A stretch of DNA of 60,057 nt from Iphinoe sp. HA4291-MV1. Its GTDB lineage: Bacteria > Cyanobacteriota > Cyanobacteriia > Cyanobacteriales > Nostocaceae. Position numbers and translations under genes: made by a program. The notes below the pieces were generated by a model, which saw only the letters and a program-made list of their open reading frames with translations, was not told the origin of the DNA and did no database searches. Below are positions 25,330 through 34,161 of the stretch, piece by piece. Each line of letters starts with the position of its first letter. Position 1 is the stretch's first letter. The stretch is taken from assembly GCA_019359415.1 (NCBI GenBank), contig JAHHHH010000042.1:1-60057 (forward strand), written 5' to 3'.

Positions 25330-26631
25330 TCACCAATTACCATAAACTTCAGAAAGAATTTCAAGAGCGATTTGAATTTGGTCACTATCAATAACTAGAG
25401 GCGGACAAAAGCGGATTGCTGCTTTTCCACAACTAAGTAACAACAAACCACGTAAGAATGCTTCTTGAAGAATGCGATCGCGTAACTGAGGATCAAACTC
25501 ACCCTCATCATTTAACAAATCCACTGCTACCATCAAACCCTTTCCTCGCGGTGGCGAAACCTGCGGAAACTGCTGCGACAGACGATGCAAACCAGCTTGC
25601 AGTAATTCTCCCATCTGAGTAGCGTTTGCCATCAAACCACTTTCCAACAGTCGCAAAGTGACGATAGCCGCAGCGCACGCAACAGGATTACCGCCGAAAG
25701 TGGTAGCATGAGCACCAGGTTGCCAAGTCATGATTTCCGGACGAGAGAGAATCGCTCCCAAAGGCAAACCACTAGCAATGCCTTTCGCCATAGTTATGAT
25801 ATCGGGCATGACACCCCAATGTTCAATAGCAAACAGATGACCCGTGCGCCCCATCCCAGATTGCACTTCATCAACGACCATCATAATGCCATAGCGATCG
25901 CATATCTGGCGAATACGCTGCAAAAACCCATCCTCTGGCACAATATAGCCACCTTCTCCTTGTATCGGTTCAACAACGATTGCCGCCACCTCTTTAGGCG
26001 GTAGCATTGTAGGAAATAATTGTTTTTCCAAGTAATCCAAGCTAGCGTGAGTTCCGTAGGGAATATGCGTCACACCAGGAAGCAGAGGACCAAAATTTGC
26101 TCGCTGCACCGCTTTAGAACCTGTCAGCGACATCGCCCCATAAGTGCGTCCATGAAATGCTCCCAAAAAAGCAACAATCAGAGAACGCCCAGTGTAGTAC
26201 CTTGCTAATTTGATAGCTCCTTCGTTAGACTCTGCTCCAGAATTAGTAAAAAACACCCTTGCACCATTAGGAAAAGGAGCACGCGAAGCTAACTTCTCTG
26301 CCAGTTCCACCATTGGTTCGTAGTAAAAATCAGTCCCCGACATATGCACAAGCCTTGCTGCTTGCTCTTGAATAGCTTGCACAACTTCGGGGTGCGCGTA
26401 TCCGGTAGCAGTAACAGCAATTCCTGCAGTCATATCCAAAAACACATTTCCGTCCACATCTTCCACCATACACCCCTCACCACGAGCCACAACCAACGGG
26501 TAGTCACGAGTGTAGGAAGGGGAAGTGACAGCGCGATCGCGTTTTATAATATCTTTAGCGCGAGAACCAGGTAAGGACGTGATTAAGCGGGGCACACGCG
26601 GTAAAGGTCTTTTTATAGGGATACTTAACAT
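25330..26631 (-). CDS. Class III PLP aminotransferase (acetylornithine/4-aminobutyrate/lysine type)
   Basis: 433 residues. Fold type I motifs: NSGAESNEGAIKLAR, GAFHGRTYGAMSLTGSK, VVEPIQGEGGY, VVDEVQSGMGRTGH and the PLP lysine in TMAKGIASGLPLGA. It moves the terminal amino group of an omega-amino acid to 2-oxoglutarate. The N-terminal extension (PRVPRLITSLPGSRAKDII) matches the broad-specificity group seen in archaea and Thermus rather than ArgD. Placed between an aldehyde dehydrogenase and DUF1338, it may act on lysine, ornithine or 2-aminoadipate; the exact substrate is open. Confidence 0.9.
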   Translation of the reverse strand: MLSIPIKRPLPRVPRLITSLPGSRAKDIIKRDRAVTSPSYTRDYPLVVARGEGCMVEDVDGNVFLDMTAGIAVTATGYAHPEVVQAIQEQAARLVHMSGTDFYYEPMVELAEKLASRAPFPNGARVFFTNSGAESNEGAIKLARYYTGRSLIVAFLGAFHGRTYGAMSLTGSKAVQRANFGPLLPGVTHIPYGTHASLDYLEKQLFPTMLPPKEVAAIVVEPIQGEGGYIVPEDGFLQRIRQICDRYGIMMVVDEVQSGMGRTGHLFAIEHWGVMPDIITMAKGIASGLPLGAILSRPEIMTWQPGAHATTFGGNPVACAAAIVTLRLLESGLMANATQMGELLQAGLHRLSQQFPQVSPPRGKGLMVAVDLLNDEGEFDPQLRDRILQEAFLRGLLLLSCGKAAIRFCPPLVIDSDQIQIALEILSEVYGNW

Positions 26632-26777
26632 TATTTTTAGATTATTTTTAGATTACTTATGATTAAACGGTGATAAGCGATTGCTTTCTGTTGTATAAAT
26701 TACAGATAAACATAGATAATTTATCTGCGTGCATCTGCGGTTCCAAATACCTGAAATCAAATTTTTACTCCTAGTCC

Positions 26778-28352
26778 CTAACCACGATTGTCAATTTGAG
26801 CACGTTGTAAACTACCAGAGAAGTCCACATACACTGTCTTCCATTCCGTAAACACATCCAAAACAGCAGAACCAGCTTCCCGGTGTCCGTTTCCAGTTTG
26901 TTTGACACCACCAAAGGGTAAATGAACCTCTGCACCAATGGTAGGACCATTAATGTAAGTGATCCCGGCTTCGATATCGCGCATAGCGGCGAAAGCGCGG
27001 TTAACATCACGAGTGTAGATTGAAGAAGAAAGACCATAAGGCGTATCATTAAGAATAGCGATCGCGTCTTCAAACGAACTGACCTCTATAAGCACCACTA
27101 CAGGTCCAAATATCTCTTCACGGGCAACTCGCATTTTAGGAGTAACTTCATCAAGAATAGTTGGTTGAAAAAAGTAACCGTATTCTAATACTCCCTCTGT
27201 TGCGATTTCTCCACCAATCAACACTTTTGCACCCTCATCACGGGCAATATCCAGATACTTCCTCACCCGTTGAAGTTGCTTTTGGTTAATAATTGGACCA
27301 ATCTCAGTGTTGGGATCACCTCCTGCGCCCAAGCGTAACTTGCTAGTACGCTCTTTGAGCATAGCGGTAAATTTCTCTTTAATATCGCGGTGCAGAATCA
27401 GGCGACTAGTCGCAGTACACCTTTGCCCAGTTGTTCCGAATGCTCCCCAAACTGCGCCTTCCAAAGCAAGTTCTAAGTCTGCATCTTCCATAACGACTTG
27501 AGCATTTTTACCGCCCATCTCCAAACAGACGCGCTTGTGAGTTTGTCCGCAAGTCGAGGCAACAAAAGCACCCGTTTCGGAAGAGCCAGTAAAAGATACC
27601 AAATCAACACCAGGATGTTCAACCAAAGCTTTCCCCGCTTCTTCTCCTACTCCATGCACAAGGTTAATAACACCTTCAGGCAAACCTGCTTCTGCAAAAA
27701 TCTCAATAAGTTTGGTTGCACAGGCGGGAGTATCTTCAGCAGGTTTGAGGATGACAGCATTACCGCATACCAAAGCTGGCATAGCTTTCCAACAGGGAAT
27801 GGCGACGGGGAAATTCCACGGAGTGATGAGGGCGCAAACTCCAACGGACATTCTTACCGTCATCGCGAACTTGTTGGGCATTTCTGAGGGTGTGGTTTGC
27901 CCAAACAGTCGCCTTCCTTCACCAGCATTATAAAAAGCGCAATCAATTCCTTCTTGAACATCTCCCCGTGCTTCCGTCAGGGGTTTACCCATTTCCCGAC
28001 TCATGAGTTGGGCGAGTTCTTCTTTATATTTTTGTAAAAGTTCTCCCACTTTATGGATATATTCTGCTCTTGCTGGAGCGGGGACGAGTCGCCAAGTACG
28101 GTATGCCTTGCGGGCGGCTGCTACTGCAGTGTCAACATCAACTGCTGCGGAACGCGGAAAAGTCGCGACAAGTTCACGGTTATCAGCAGGGTTACGACTT
28201 TCTAGAATGTCTTGCGATGCAGCATTCACCCATTGAGCAGCAATGTAATTACGGCAAGTCAGTGGAGTGGTCACAACTAAGACCTCCGGTTTGTTATGCC
28301 CTCGAACATTTGCACTAGTTTCGCTTGCTTTATTGGTTGGCGTCAAGTACAC
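26778..28352 (-). CDS. NAD(P)-dependent aldehyde dehydrogenase, probably semialdehyde-specific
   Basis: 524 residues from GTG 28352. Motifs: ITPWNFPVAIPCWK, FTGSSETGAFV, catalytic Glu in LEMGGKNAQV and catalytic Cys in TTGQRCTATSR, and EEIFGPVVVL. The ending with LPFGGVKQTGNGHREAG resembles 2-aminoadipate or 2-oxoglutarate semialdehyde dehydrogenases. First gene of the unit with the aminotransferase (146-base gap) and DUF1338. Inferred job: oxidise the semialdehyde made by the aminotransferase. The first ~30 residues are poorly conserved, so the start may be a little downstream. Confidence 0.9.
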   Translation of the reverse strand: MYLTPTNKASETSANVRGHNKPEVLVVTTPLTCRNYIAAQWVNAASQDILESRNPADNRELVATFPRSAAVDVDTAVAAARKAYRTWRLVPAPARAEYIHKVGELLQKYKEELAQLMSREMGKPLTEARGDVQEGIDCAFYNAGEGRRLFGQTTPSEMPNKFAMTVRMSVGVCALITPWNFPVAIPCWKAMPALVCGNAVILKPAEDTPACATKLIEIFAEAGLPEGVINLVHGVGEEAGKALVEHPGVDLVSFTGSSETGAFVASTCGQTHKRVCLEMGGKNAQVVMEDADLELALEGAVWGAFGTTGQRCTATSRLILHRDIKEKFTAMLKERTSKLRLGAGGDPNTEIGPIINQKQLQRVRKYLDIARDEGAKVLIGGEIATEGVLEYGYFFQPTILDEVTPKMRVAREEIFGPVVVLIEVSSFEDAIAILNDTPYGLSSSIYTRDVNRAFAAMRDIEAGITYINGPTIGAEVHLPFGGVKQTGNGHREAGSAVLDVFTEWKTVYVDFSGSLQRAQIDNRG

Positions 28353-28506
28353 AAGTCAGGGGCGGTGGACTAAAAGCAAAGCTATATTTTGCCTATTTTT
28401 CTCTCACAAGTGCATAAGTTGATTTTAGTTCCTACTACTAAGAATACAGAAGGAAGGCAAATAAGCTTAACTTTCTGTCTAACTCATACATTAAAAAGTT
28501 GGTTAA

Positions 28507-29595
28507 ATGAAAAATTATCCGAAGCCAATACGAGCATTTTTGGCTCTCGTTCCATTTACTCTTTTACTTAGCAGTTGTGGTCGTGACTTTCCATCAGTCC
28601 AAAGATTAGGAAAAATGACAACCACGCTTGAACAAACGTCATCAAACATGGCTGATGATATTTACAACTCTTGTATCACAAGAACGAAATACATATCTTT
28701 TCTGGTAGCTCAAGGTTCTTCTGGATCATTCTCACTGAGAGAACAGGAAGAAAGAAATTGTAATGATTTCAACAGACCTGCAGTCAAAAACGTTAAGGAT
28801 GCAAATTCTGTGATTGCAGAATATATAAAAGCCTTGGGTAAATTGGCTAGTGGTGATACTGTATCATTCGATAAAAACTTTAATGCCCTTGGTGAATCAC
28901 TCAAGAAATTGCAAATTCCACAATCAAGCGGACAATCCTTTAGTTTTAATAGTTCTGATGTTGATGCAGGCATAAGTATTGCCAAATTTATTACCAATGC
29001 ATTCACAAGGGAATTTCGCCGAGAAAAGTTAAAACAAGCAATTTTGTGTACCGATAAGGATATACAGACTTACATCAAGGGAGTTTCAACATCTAGTGAA
29101 AAAGATTCTACTTCTGTTAATTCTGCAACAGGAGGCTTAATAGCATTGACACAACAGGCTTATGTGAATGGAATTTTGACAGCAGAAGAGCAAGAAATCA
29201 GAAACTACTTTACTAATTACATAGGTGGACTTGCACCAGTCGCCCAGACTCAGGCTCTAGATTTCATCAAGCTAGAAGAAAACTATAACAAAGCTATGGA
29301 TTCTATCAGAAGTAGAAGAGATGCTGCAGAAAATTATGTAGAACTACTTCAGAAAATAGCCGAAATGCATAGCAAGCTGAAAATAGAGTTTCAAGGTAAG
29401 GGTGAAGATAAGCTTAGCGATGCGCAGTTACAAAACTATTGTCAAGACCTTTACACAGCAAAAGCAGATAAGGCAGCGACTAAAGAAAAAGCAATCACAT
29501 ACGATGAGGAGGAACTCAAAAGGATTGGAAATATAGTATCTAAGTACGCCAAAAGCTTAGAACCTTTAATTCAGGAAATGGATCAAGATTTGTAA
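28507..29595 (+). CDS. Hypothetical lipoprotein, 362 residues
   Basis: Starts at ATG 28507. A lipoprotein signal ends in LLLSSCGRDF (lipobox LSSC). The remainder is long and helical with several coiled-coil-like stretches (for example NYNKAMDSIRSRRDAAENYV), and contains four further cysteines (DIYNSC, RNCND, LCTDKD, YCQD). Base composition is more AT-rich than the flanking metabolic genes. It is followed 64 bases later by another unknown gene in the same direction. No family recognised. Confidence 0.78.
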   Translation: MKNYPKPIRAFLALVPFTLLLSSCGRDFPSVQRLGKMTTTLEQTSSNMADDIYNSCITRTKYISFLVAQGSSGSFSLREQEERNCNDFNRPAVKNVKDANSVIAEYIKALGKLASGDTVSFDKNFNALGESLKKLQIPQSSGQSFSFNSSDVDAGISIAKFITNAFTREFRREKLKQAILCTDKDIQTYIKGVSTSSEKDSTSVNSATGGLIALTQQAYVNGILTAEEQEIRNYFTNYIGGLAPVAQTQALDFIKLEENYNKAMDSIRSRRDAAENYVELLQKIAEMHSKLKIEFQGKGEDKLSDAQLQNYCQDLYTAKADKAATKEKAITYDEEELKRIGNIVSKYAKSLEPLIQEMDQDL

Positions 29596-29659
29596 TTTAA
29601 ATTTGCCTAGTTACCAGTTTCATTATTACTCATAATTTGAACATAAAAGGAGATGTACA

Positions 29660-30067
29660 ATGGTAGTAATTAGTCTAAATTGGAATGACTTGAAAGAATG
29701 TAATGAGCGAATAAGACAAGTTGTTCAATCAATCAGAGAGCACAGACTAGAGTTAGTTACGAAGTCTAAGATAAGTCAAGCAGATTTCTTAGAGATATCA
29801 AAATTTGAAACTCGTCTTAATAGTCTTCAAAACACTATCGCTCTTAAACAAATTGACGAAATATTGACTGATTTACAGCAACCAGCAGAAAGAATAAAAA
29901 AGGTCACGGGCAAGTTGGAAGCTGCTGTCAATAAACTAGAAGAAGTGAATAAGTTCATACAAGTCTTAACTGGTTTTACGAACCTTGTTGGCGCAATTTT
30001 AAATCCAGTTTCAGGAGGACTGGCAAAAATTGCTGCGGTAGTAAATGAGCTTGATAAGCTTACATAG
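29660..30067 (+). CDS. Hypothetical helical protein with a hydrophobic Gly-rich C-terminus, 135 residues
   Basis: ATG 29660 has a strong site AAGGAGATG just upstream. The first ~100 residues are amphipathic helices with heptad-like Leu/Ile spacing (coiled coil). The segment VLTGFTNLVGAILNPVSGGL is hydrophobic and Gly-rich and could insert in a membrane. It is paired with the upstream lipoprotein gene. It has no signal peptide. No family recognised; a membrane-active partner protein is one possibility. Confidence 0.75.
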   Translation: MVVISLNWNDLKECNERIRQVVQSIREHRLELVTKSKISQADFLEISKFETRLNSLQNTIALKQIDEILTDLQQPAERIKKVTGKLEAAVNKLEEVNKFIQVLTGFTNLVGAILNPVSGGLAKIAAVVNELDKLT

Positions 30068-30238
30068 GATAAACCTTGAGTAGATTGGTAGAATAATTTT
30101 CCTTCGCACAATTGAGTGAGGTTAAAAGGCAATGGAGAGTGAGACAAGGGGAGAGAGTTCCTTTGTCTCCTTCCCCTTTTGTCACAAAAAATATAAAAAT
30201 ATATATTGCCTATAAAAGAATAAAGAGAAGGCTGCAAA

Positions 30239-32074
30239 TTACGGCATCAACGCCAACACCCCAGCCGGAGAACCCGAACCACCACGCAACCGCAGCACAC
30301 CAATTGCTAGAGTAGCCCCTATCGACGGTAACTGATCCAAATTTGTCAAATTCTCCAGCACAATGCCCGGTTTTTCCAACACCAAGCGATTAGTCGCAAA
30401 AGTGGAATCTTGTCCTGCATCTACACCATGAGTATCAATTCCTACCCCTGTAATTTGACGTTCCTCAAGTAAGAACCGTGTCGCATCGCAACCAAACCCA
30501 GGAAAATGAATACCTCCTTGAGCATCCTGGTTAAAGAAGGCATTGTGATCCAACCATTTCTCTTGCCAACCCGTATAGAGTAATACCACACAACCAGGTG
30601 GAATCTTACCATACCGTTTCTCCCAAGCACGAATATCAGCAACCGTAAGAGCATAATCCGGATTCACCAGCGCCTGTTCCCGAATATCAATAACTACCGC
30701 AGGAACAACCAGCGACTGAGCAGAATATTCATGAATTCCCACACCATCCAGGTGAAAGCTGTTGGGAGCATTGATATGAGTTGCACTGTGCTCCCCCATA
30801 GAAAAACGCCTCAGAGAATAACCATCCTTATGCAGTTCCGCCACAATCTCAAATTCCACTGGCGGATCACCTTGCCATTGAGGAATCTCTGAGTCAATGA
30901 TATGACTCAAATGTATCACCCGCGAGTAGGTGATATTTTTCTCCTCTTCTCTTCCTTCTCTGTGTTCTCTGCGCCTCTGTGGTTTATTATCAAAACCCGA
31001 TCGCGTCAACCTCTCCAACGTTGCTTCCATCACCCTACGAGTTTGACCAGTTACAGTAAATACCAGCGCCTCACGGTACACCCGCTGTGCATTATGATGA
31101 CTATATAGAGCAGCACCACTGGAAACAGTCACTGCTGCATGAGCTATTCGCCCTGCGAGATCAATCGCCCAAGCCCGCAATTGCAAGCGTTTAGCTAATT
31201 CCAAACCAGGATTATTTTGCGCTTCCCGAACGGCGTTACAACAGTTGTTCAGTTCCTGTTGAAGAGAATCAAAAGCACGAGTGATAAAAGCTAGCGATTT
31301 TTTGCTTGTGACGGACTCCAAAATATCTAAACCAGCAAGGGCGCACCCCGTAGCTAGAAAAGTAGCGTGGAGAACATTCTTTTTATCGTTTGCATGAATC
31401 CAATCAGCAGGTTTTATGAAAACGACACTTTCTGCGGACAAGAACCAGTTTTTCAGAGTAGCAGTTACAGTGTTGGTTGATGTCATAGCCGCCAGTTGTG
31501 CAGGAGTTGACAGCGTCAGCGTACCTCCAGACTCTTTACGTGTTTCGAGTAAAGGCACAACACCAAAAACAACATGACCATCAGGTAATGTAGCGGCGAT
31601 AATAAACTCGCTAAAAAATTTCCATCCCGTCACCCAAGGAACAACGCCATGGAGTTGATATCCTCCAGGAACTGGTATCGCTACAGTTGGGGGATCTCCC
31701 TCGCGCCGCAACTGGGAAAAGCCAACACCAAGTAAAACTTGACCGTTGCTCATACGAGGAAGGTATTTTTCTTGTAGCAAGGAATTGCTACTAGCAACGA
31801 GCATACCAGCAGCACTCTGGTGTTGAGTTTGCAGAAAGGCTAAAGCACCAGAATACCGTGCTATCAGTTCTTGAAAGTTGCCATATGTCTGTTCACTAAC
31901 TTCTTTTCCACCCCAATGATGCGGAACCCTCAGCGCCAGAAGGTCTAATTCGCCAAGACCTTGAAGTGCATGGAATAAGGCAATTGGGTCGCGGTCTATC
32001 TCGTTAGCTTGAGGTACAATTTCTTTGAGCAAGTAGGACTTGGCTGTCTCTAGGAAAGAGTGATTATCCTTCAA
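30239..32074 (-). CDS. Fusion of acyl-CoA dehydrogenase-like and cyclase (kynurenine-formamidase-like) domains
   Basis: 611 residues from TTG 32074. Residues 1-363 resemble a flavin acyl-CoA dehydrogenase (QTQHQSAAGMLVASSN, VPWVTGWKFFSEFIIAA, SSGAALYSHHNAQRVYREAL). Residues 380-611 are a cyclase-family metal hydrolase with the motif HSATHINAPNSFH and a second half GVGIDTHGVDAG. The linker, about 364-379 (QRRREHREGREEEKN), is encoded by a repeat (30940-30990) of the type that usually lies between cyanobacterial genes (AACCACAGAGGCGCAGAGAA). Two formerly separate genes may have been joined by a readable repeat, or this is a stop-free readthrough. The combined reaction is unknown. Confidence 0.82.
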   Translation of the reverse strand: MKDNHSFLETAKSYLLKEIVPQANEIDRDPIALFHALQGLGELDLLALRVPHHWGGKEVSEQTYGNFQELIARYSGALAFLQTQHQSAAGMLVASSNSLLQEKYLPRMSNGQVLLGVGFSQLRREGDPPTVAIPVPGGYQLHGVVPWVTGWKFFSEFIIAATLPDGHVVFGVVPLLETRKESGGTLTLSTPAQLAAMTSTNTVTATLKNWFLSAESVVFIKPADWIHANDKKNVLHATFLATGCALAGLDILESVTSKKSLAFITRAFDSLQQELNNCCNAVREAQNNPGLELAKRLQLRAWAIDLAGRIAHAAVTVSSGAALYSHHNAQRVYREALVFTVTGQTRRVMEATLERLTRSGFDNKPQRRREHREGREEEKNITYSRVIHLSHIIDSEIPQWQGDPPVEFEIVAELHKDGYSLRRFSMGEHSATHINAPNSFHLDGVGIHEYSAQSLVVPAVVIDIREQALVNPDYALTVADIRAWEKRYGKIPPGCVVLLYTGWQEKWLDHNAFFNQDAQGGIHFPGFGCDATRFLLEERQITGVGIDTHGVDAGQDSTFATNRLVLEKPGIVLENLTNLDQLPSIGATLAIGVLRLRGGSGSPAGVLALMP

Positions 32075-32719
32075 AGTCTTTTCTAAAATCGCTTCGATAG
32101 GGTTGCAAAGGTTTGCTTGCTATCTAATATCATAAATAACCCCCCAACTCCTGTAAACATCAGATCTTGGAGGGTTCAAATGTTGCAGCAAAAAGTGAAT
32201 TAGTAATAAGTAAACAACCTTAACATTAACTCTAAATTAAAATTTGGTTAAAAAAAAGTAAAAAATCTCAGATCAGCAGACTCTTTCAAAGAAATTTACT
32301 GACAAAAAAGTATCAAATATCAAACTTGATATAATAATATTACTTAGATTTAAAGACTAAAAGTGTCGAGTCTAGACAAAGATAAAGTATCCTTACTTAT
32401 TAACCTTTGTACTATAGCGCATACACTTTAGTCCCTACTGTCTACTCCTTCATTGAAATGTCGTGAAATAGAAACTACAGATACGGCGATTTCTCTCAGT
32501 GCTAAATAACACTGCTATTGTTTCTGATGTTTTTGGACAACAATTTAGTAACTAATTCATACTACTCATACCAGTACCTTTACTGAAAAATTTGTCAGTT
32601 CTACTAGTAGAGCCTCAAGGTTGACTTGAGGAGTAAATTTTTCATAATTTCTTGTCCTCCAAGTCTGTCCTTGTCCTCCTTGTCCCATCTAAACTCGTCA
32701 ATTCAAAGTTGACAGAGTA
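32075..32719. other. AT-rich intergenic region
   Basis: 645 bases between two minus-strand genes with no protein-like frame. It should include the promoter of the fusion gene. A poorly matched inverted repeat (CCCCCAACTCCTG/AGATCTTGGAGGG) lies at 32141-32175. Nothing else stands out. Confidence 0.4.
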
Positions 32720-33904
32720 CTAGGGATATGTGATTCGGGAGCGCTCCTTAGGTACAGTTGGAGCAGTAAATTCAATTTCTTGCTGCGTGGAATGGATTGG
32801 TGATACTCCAGCTCTTAGCCGCCCAAAGGACGATGGCGCAGAGCGCCCGCTGAGTCCTCCGGACACGCTACGCGATCGCGATTGCGGACGAAATTCTACA
32901 ACATCGCGTTTAATGGTGATATCGTAATTACCAAAAAAGTCATGTCCGAGAAGCCCAGTTTCTAAATCTGCGCCTGCGATCGCGACAGCTGTGCGATTCA
33001 CCTTAACCCCACCAACTTCTATTGAATTCACATAGCCGATAGGAAATTCCACTGCTTTGGAATTTGCTGTGTTTGCCTTAGCCCTTCCGACTTGTATCAC
33101 GCTCAAAGAATTTGCCATCTTCTGAGTAATCACTGTGCCACTGGCTCCTGTATCCAAAATCATCTCAAACGGCTGAGTGCCATTGAAGGTGACTTCGATA
33201 ATTGGTGTACCACCAATGCGGCGTTTAATGGGAACTGTATACACCTGTTGTTCGTTTTGCCGTTTGGTTGGCAGTACAAACGCTTCTTGTTGTCTAGGTG
33301 GCACTACTGGAGACGGCTCTGGCAATGGTGGTTGTAGTTTTTCCGCACGCGCAGTAGGTGTTTGGATGATACTTGGTTTGGCGATAGGTGGTGTCACAGA
33401 AGTCTGGGGAACAGCAACCACTATCCTCTCAGGTTGTGCTTGTGGTGGTGGATTGGGGGGGCGAGTGGCTTTTTGTATGGCATATTTGAGATGACGCTGG
33501 TAATCTAAGATTTTTGCTTGGGCGCTTGTGAAATAAGGACTATCGACTGGCACTTTTTTCATCAACGCGATCGCATCTGCAAGCTGAACTGCCACTAAAT
33601 TCCAATCCTCTGTCGATTGAGCAGATTGGCTGATGCTGAAAGCACCAACAGCTTTGTCCAATCCCTGTTCAAAATAGCCGACTTCAATCTCTGGCAGATG
33701 CTGTACCGCTGGTTCTGGTTGTGGGCTCGCTGGTGGAGCTGCCATTGTGGCTACAGGCGAGGCAACACTCTTATCTGTGGGCGTGGCTTGCTCATCACCA
33801 CTTGTCATGGTGACTTGTTGCTTCTTATTACAGGCAACAGTCAAAACTGCCAGTGTGGTTGCAAGAAGAATCAGCGCTGTTCGGGATAAAATAAACTGAA
33901 GCAT
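32720..33904 (-). CDS. Retroviral-type aspartic protease lipoprotein with a repeat-derived tail
   Basis: 394 residues. The N-terminal signal has a lipobox-like cysteine (LAVLTVACNKK). A Pro-rich middle follows, then a single-domain aspartic protease with the catalytic motif MILDTGASGTVI and a flap/second-half motif GLLGHDFFGNYDI; such proteins act as dimers. It should face the periplasm, anchored by lipid. The C-terminal ~60 residues include a Ser/Arg/Gly-rich segment (SRSRSVSGGLSGRSAPSSFG) encoded by a GC-rich interspersed repeat (about 32800-32885) containing GCGATCGC; this part is probably not original to the protein. Confidence 0.85.
   Translation of the reverse strand: MLQFILSRTALILLATTLAVLTVACNKKQQVTMTSGDEQATPTDKSVASPVATMAAPPASPQPEPAVQHLPEIEVGYFEQGLDKAVGAFSISQSAQSTEDWNLVAVQLADAIALMKKVPVDSPYFTSAQAKILDYQRHLKYAIQKATRPPNPPPQAQPERIVVAVPQTSVTPPIAKPSIIQTPTARAEKLQPPLPEPSPVVPPRQQEAFVLPTKRQNEQQVYTVPIKRRIGGTPIIEVTFNGTQPFEMILDTGASGTVITQKMANSLSVIQVGRAKANTANSKAVEFPIGYVNSIEVGGVKVNRTAVAIAGADLETGLLGHDFFGNYDITIKRDVVEFRPQSRSRSVSGGLSGRSAPSSFGRLRAGVSPIHSTQQEIEFTAPTVPKERSRITYP
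32800..32885. repeat. Interspersed GC-rich repeat inside the aspartic protease gene
   Basis: Contains GCCGCCCAAAGGACGATGG, GCAGAGCGCCCGCTGAGTCC and ACACGCTACGCGATCGCGAT, blocks similar to the one at 47800-47880 (CACGCTACGTGATGC, TTCGCGATCGCGC). It is read in frame near the 3' end of the gene. Confidence 0.65.
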
Positions 33905-34064
33905 GATTAATTATAATTTTATCTGCGCTTAGGCATCGAAATTTATTGCGACTGCCCATTGCTGTTTGAAGATTTTATATGCCATGTTCTTAAATTTTAG
34001 TGAATTGAGTGATAAGTTCTGAGCCTTGACTCATGGCACTAACTTATGGGAGATGAGGGGGATG

Positions 34065-34131
34065 CCCATTGCCCATTGCCCATTGCCCATTGCCCATTTT
34101 CCATTGCCCATTGCCCATTTTCCATTGTCCC
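34065..34131. repeat. CCCATTG heptamer array in the carA leader
   Basis: Nine or ten heptamers, CCCATTG alternating with CCCATTT/TCCATTG, end about 31 bases before the carA ATG. In the carA frame they are open and give repeated HCPLPI units, so an automatic gene caller may extend carA into the repeat. Confidence 0.92.
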
Positions 34132-34161
34132 CTAATCCCTAACCTTGTCATTTCATCGCTT

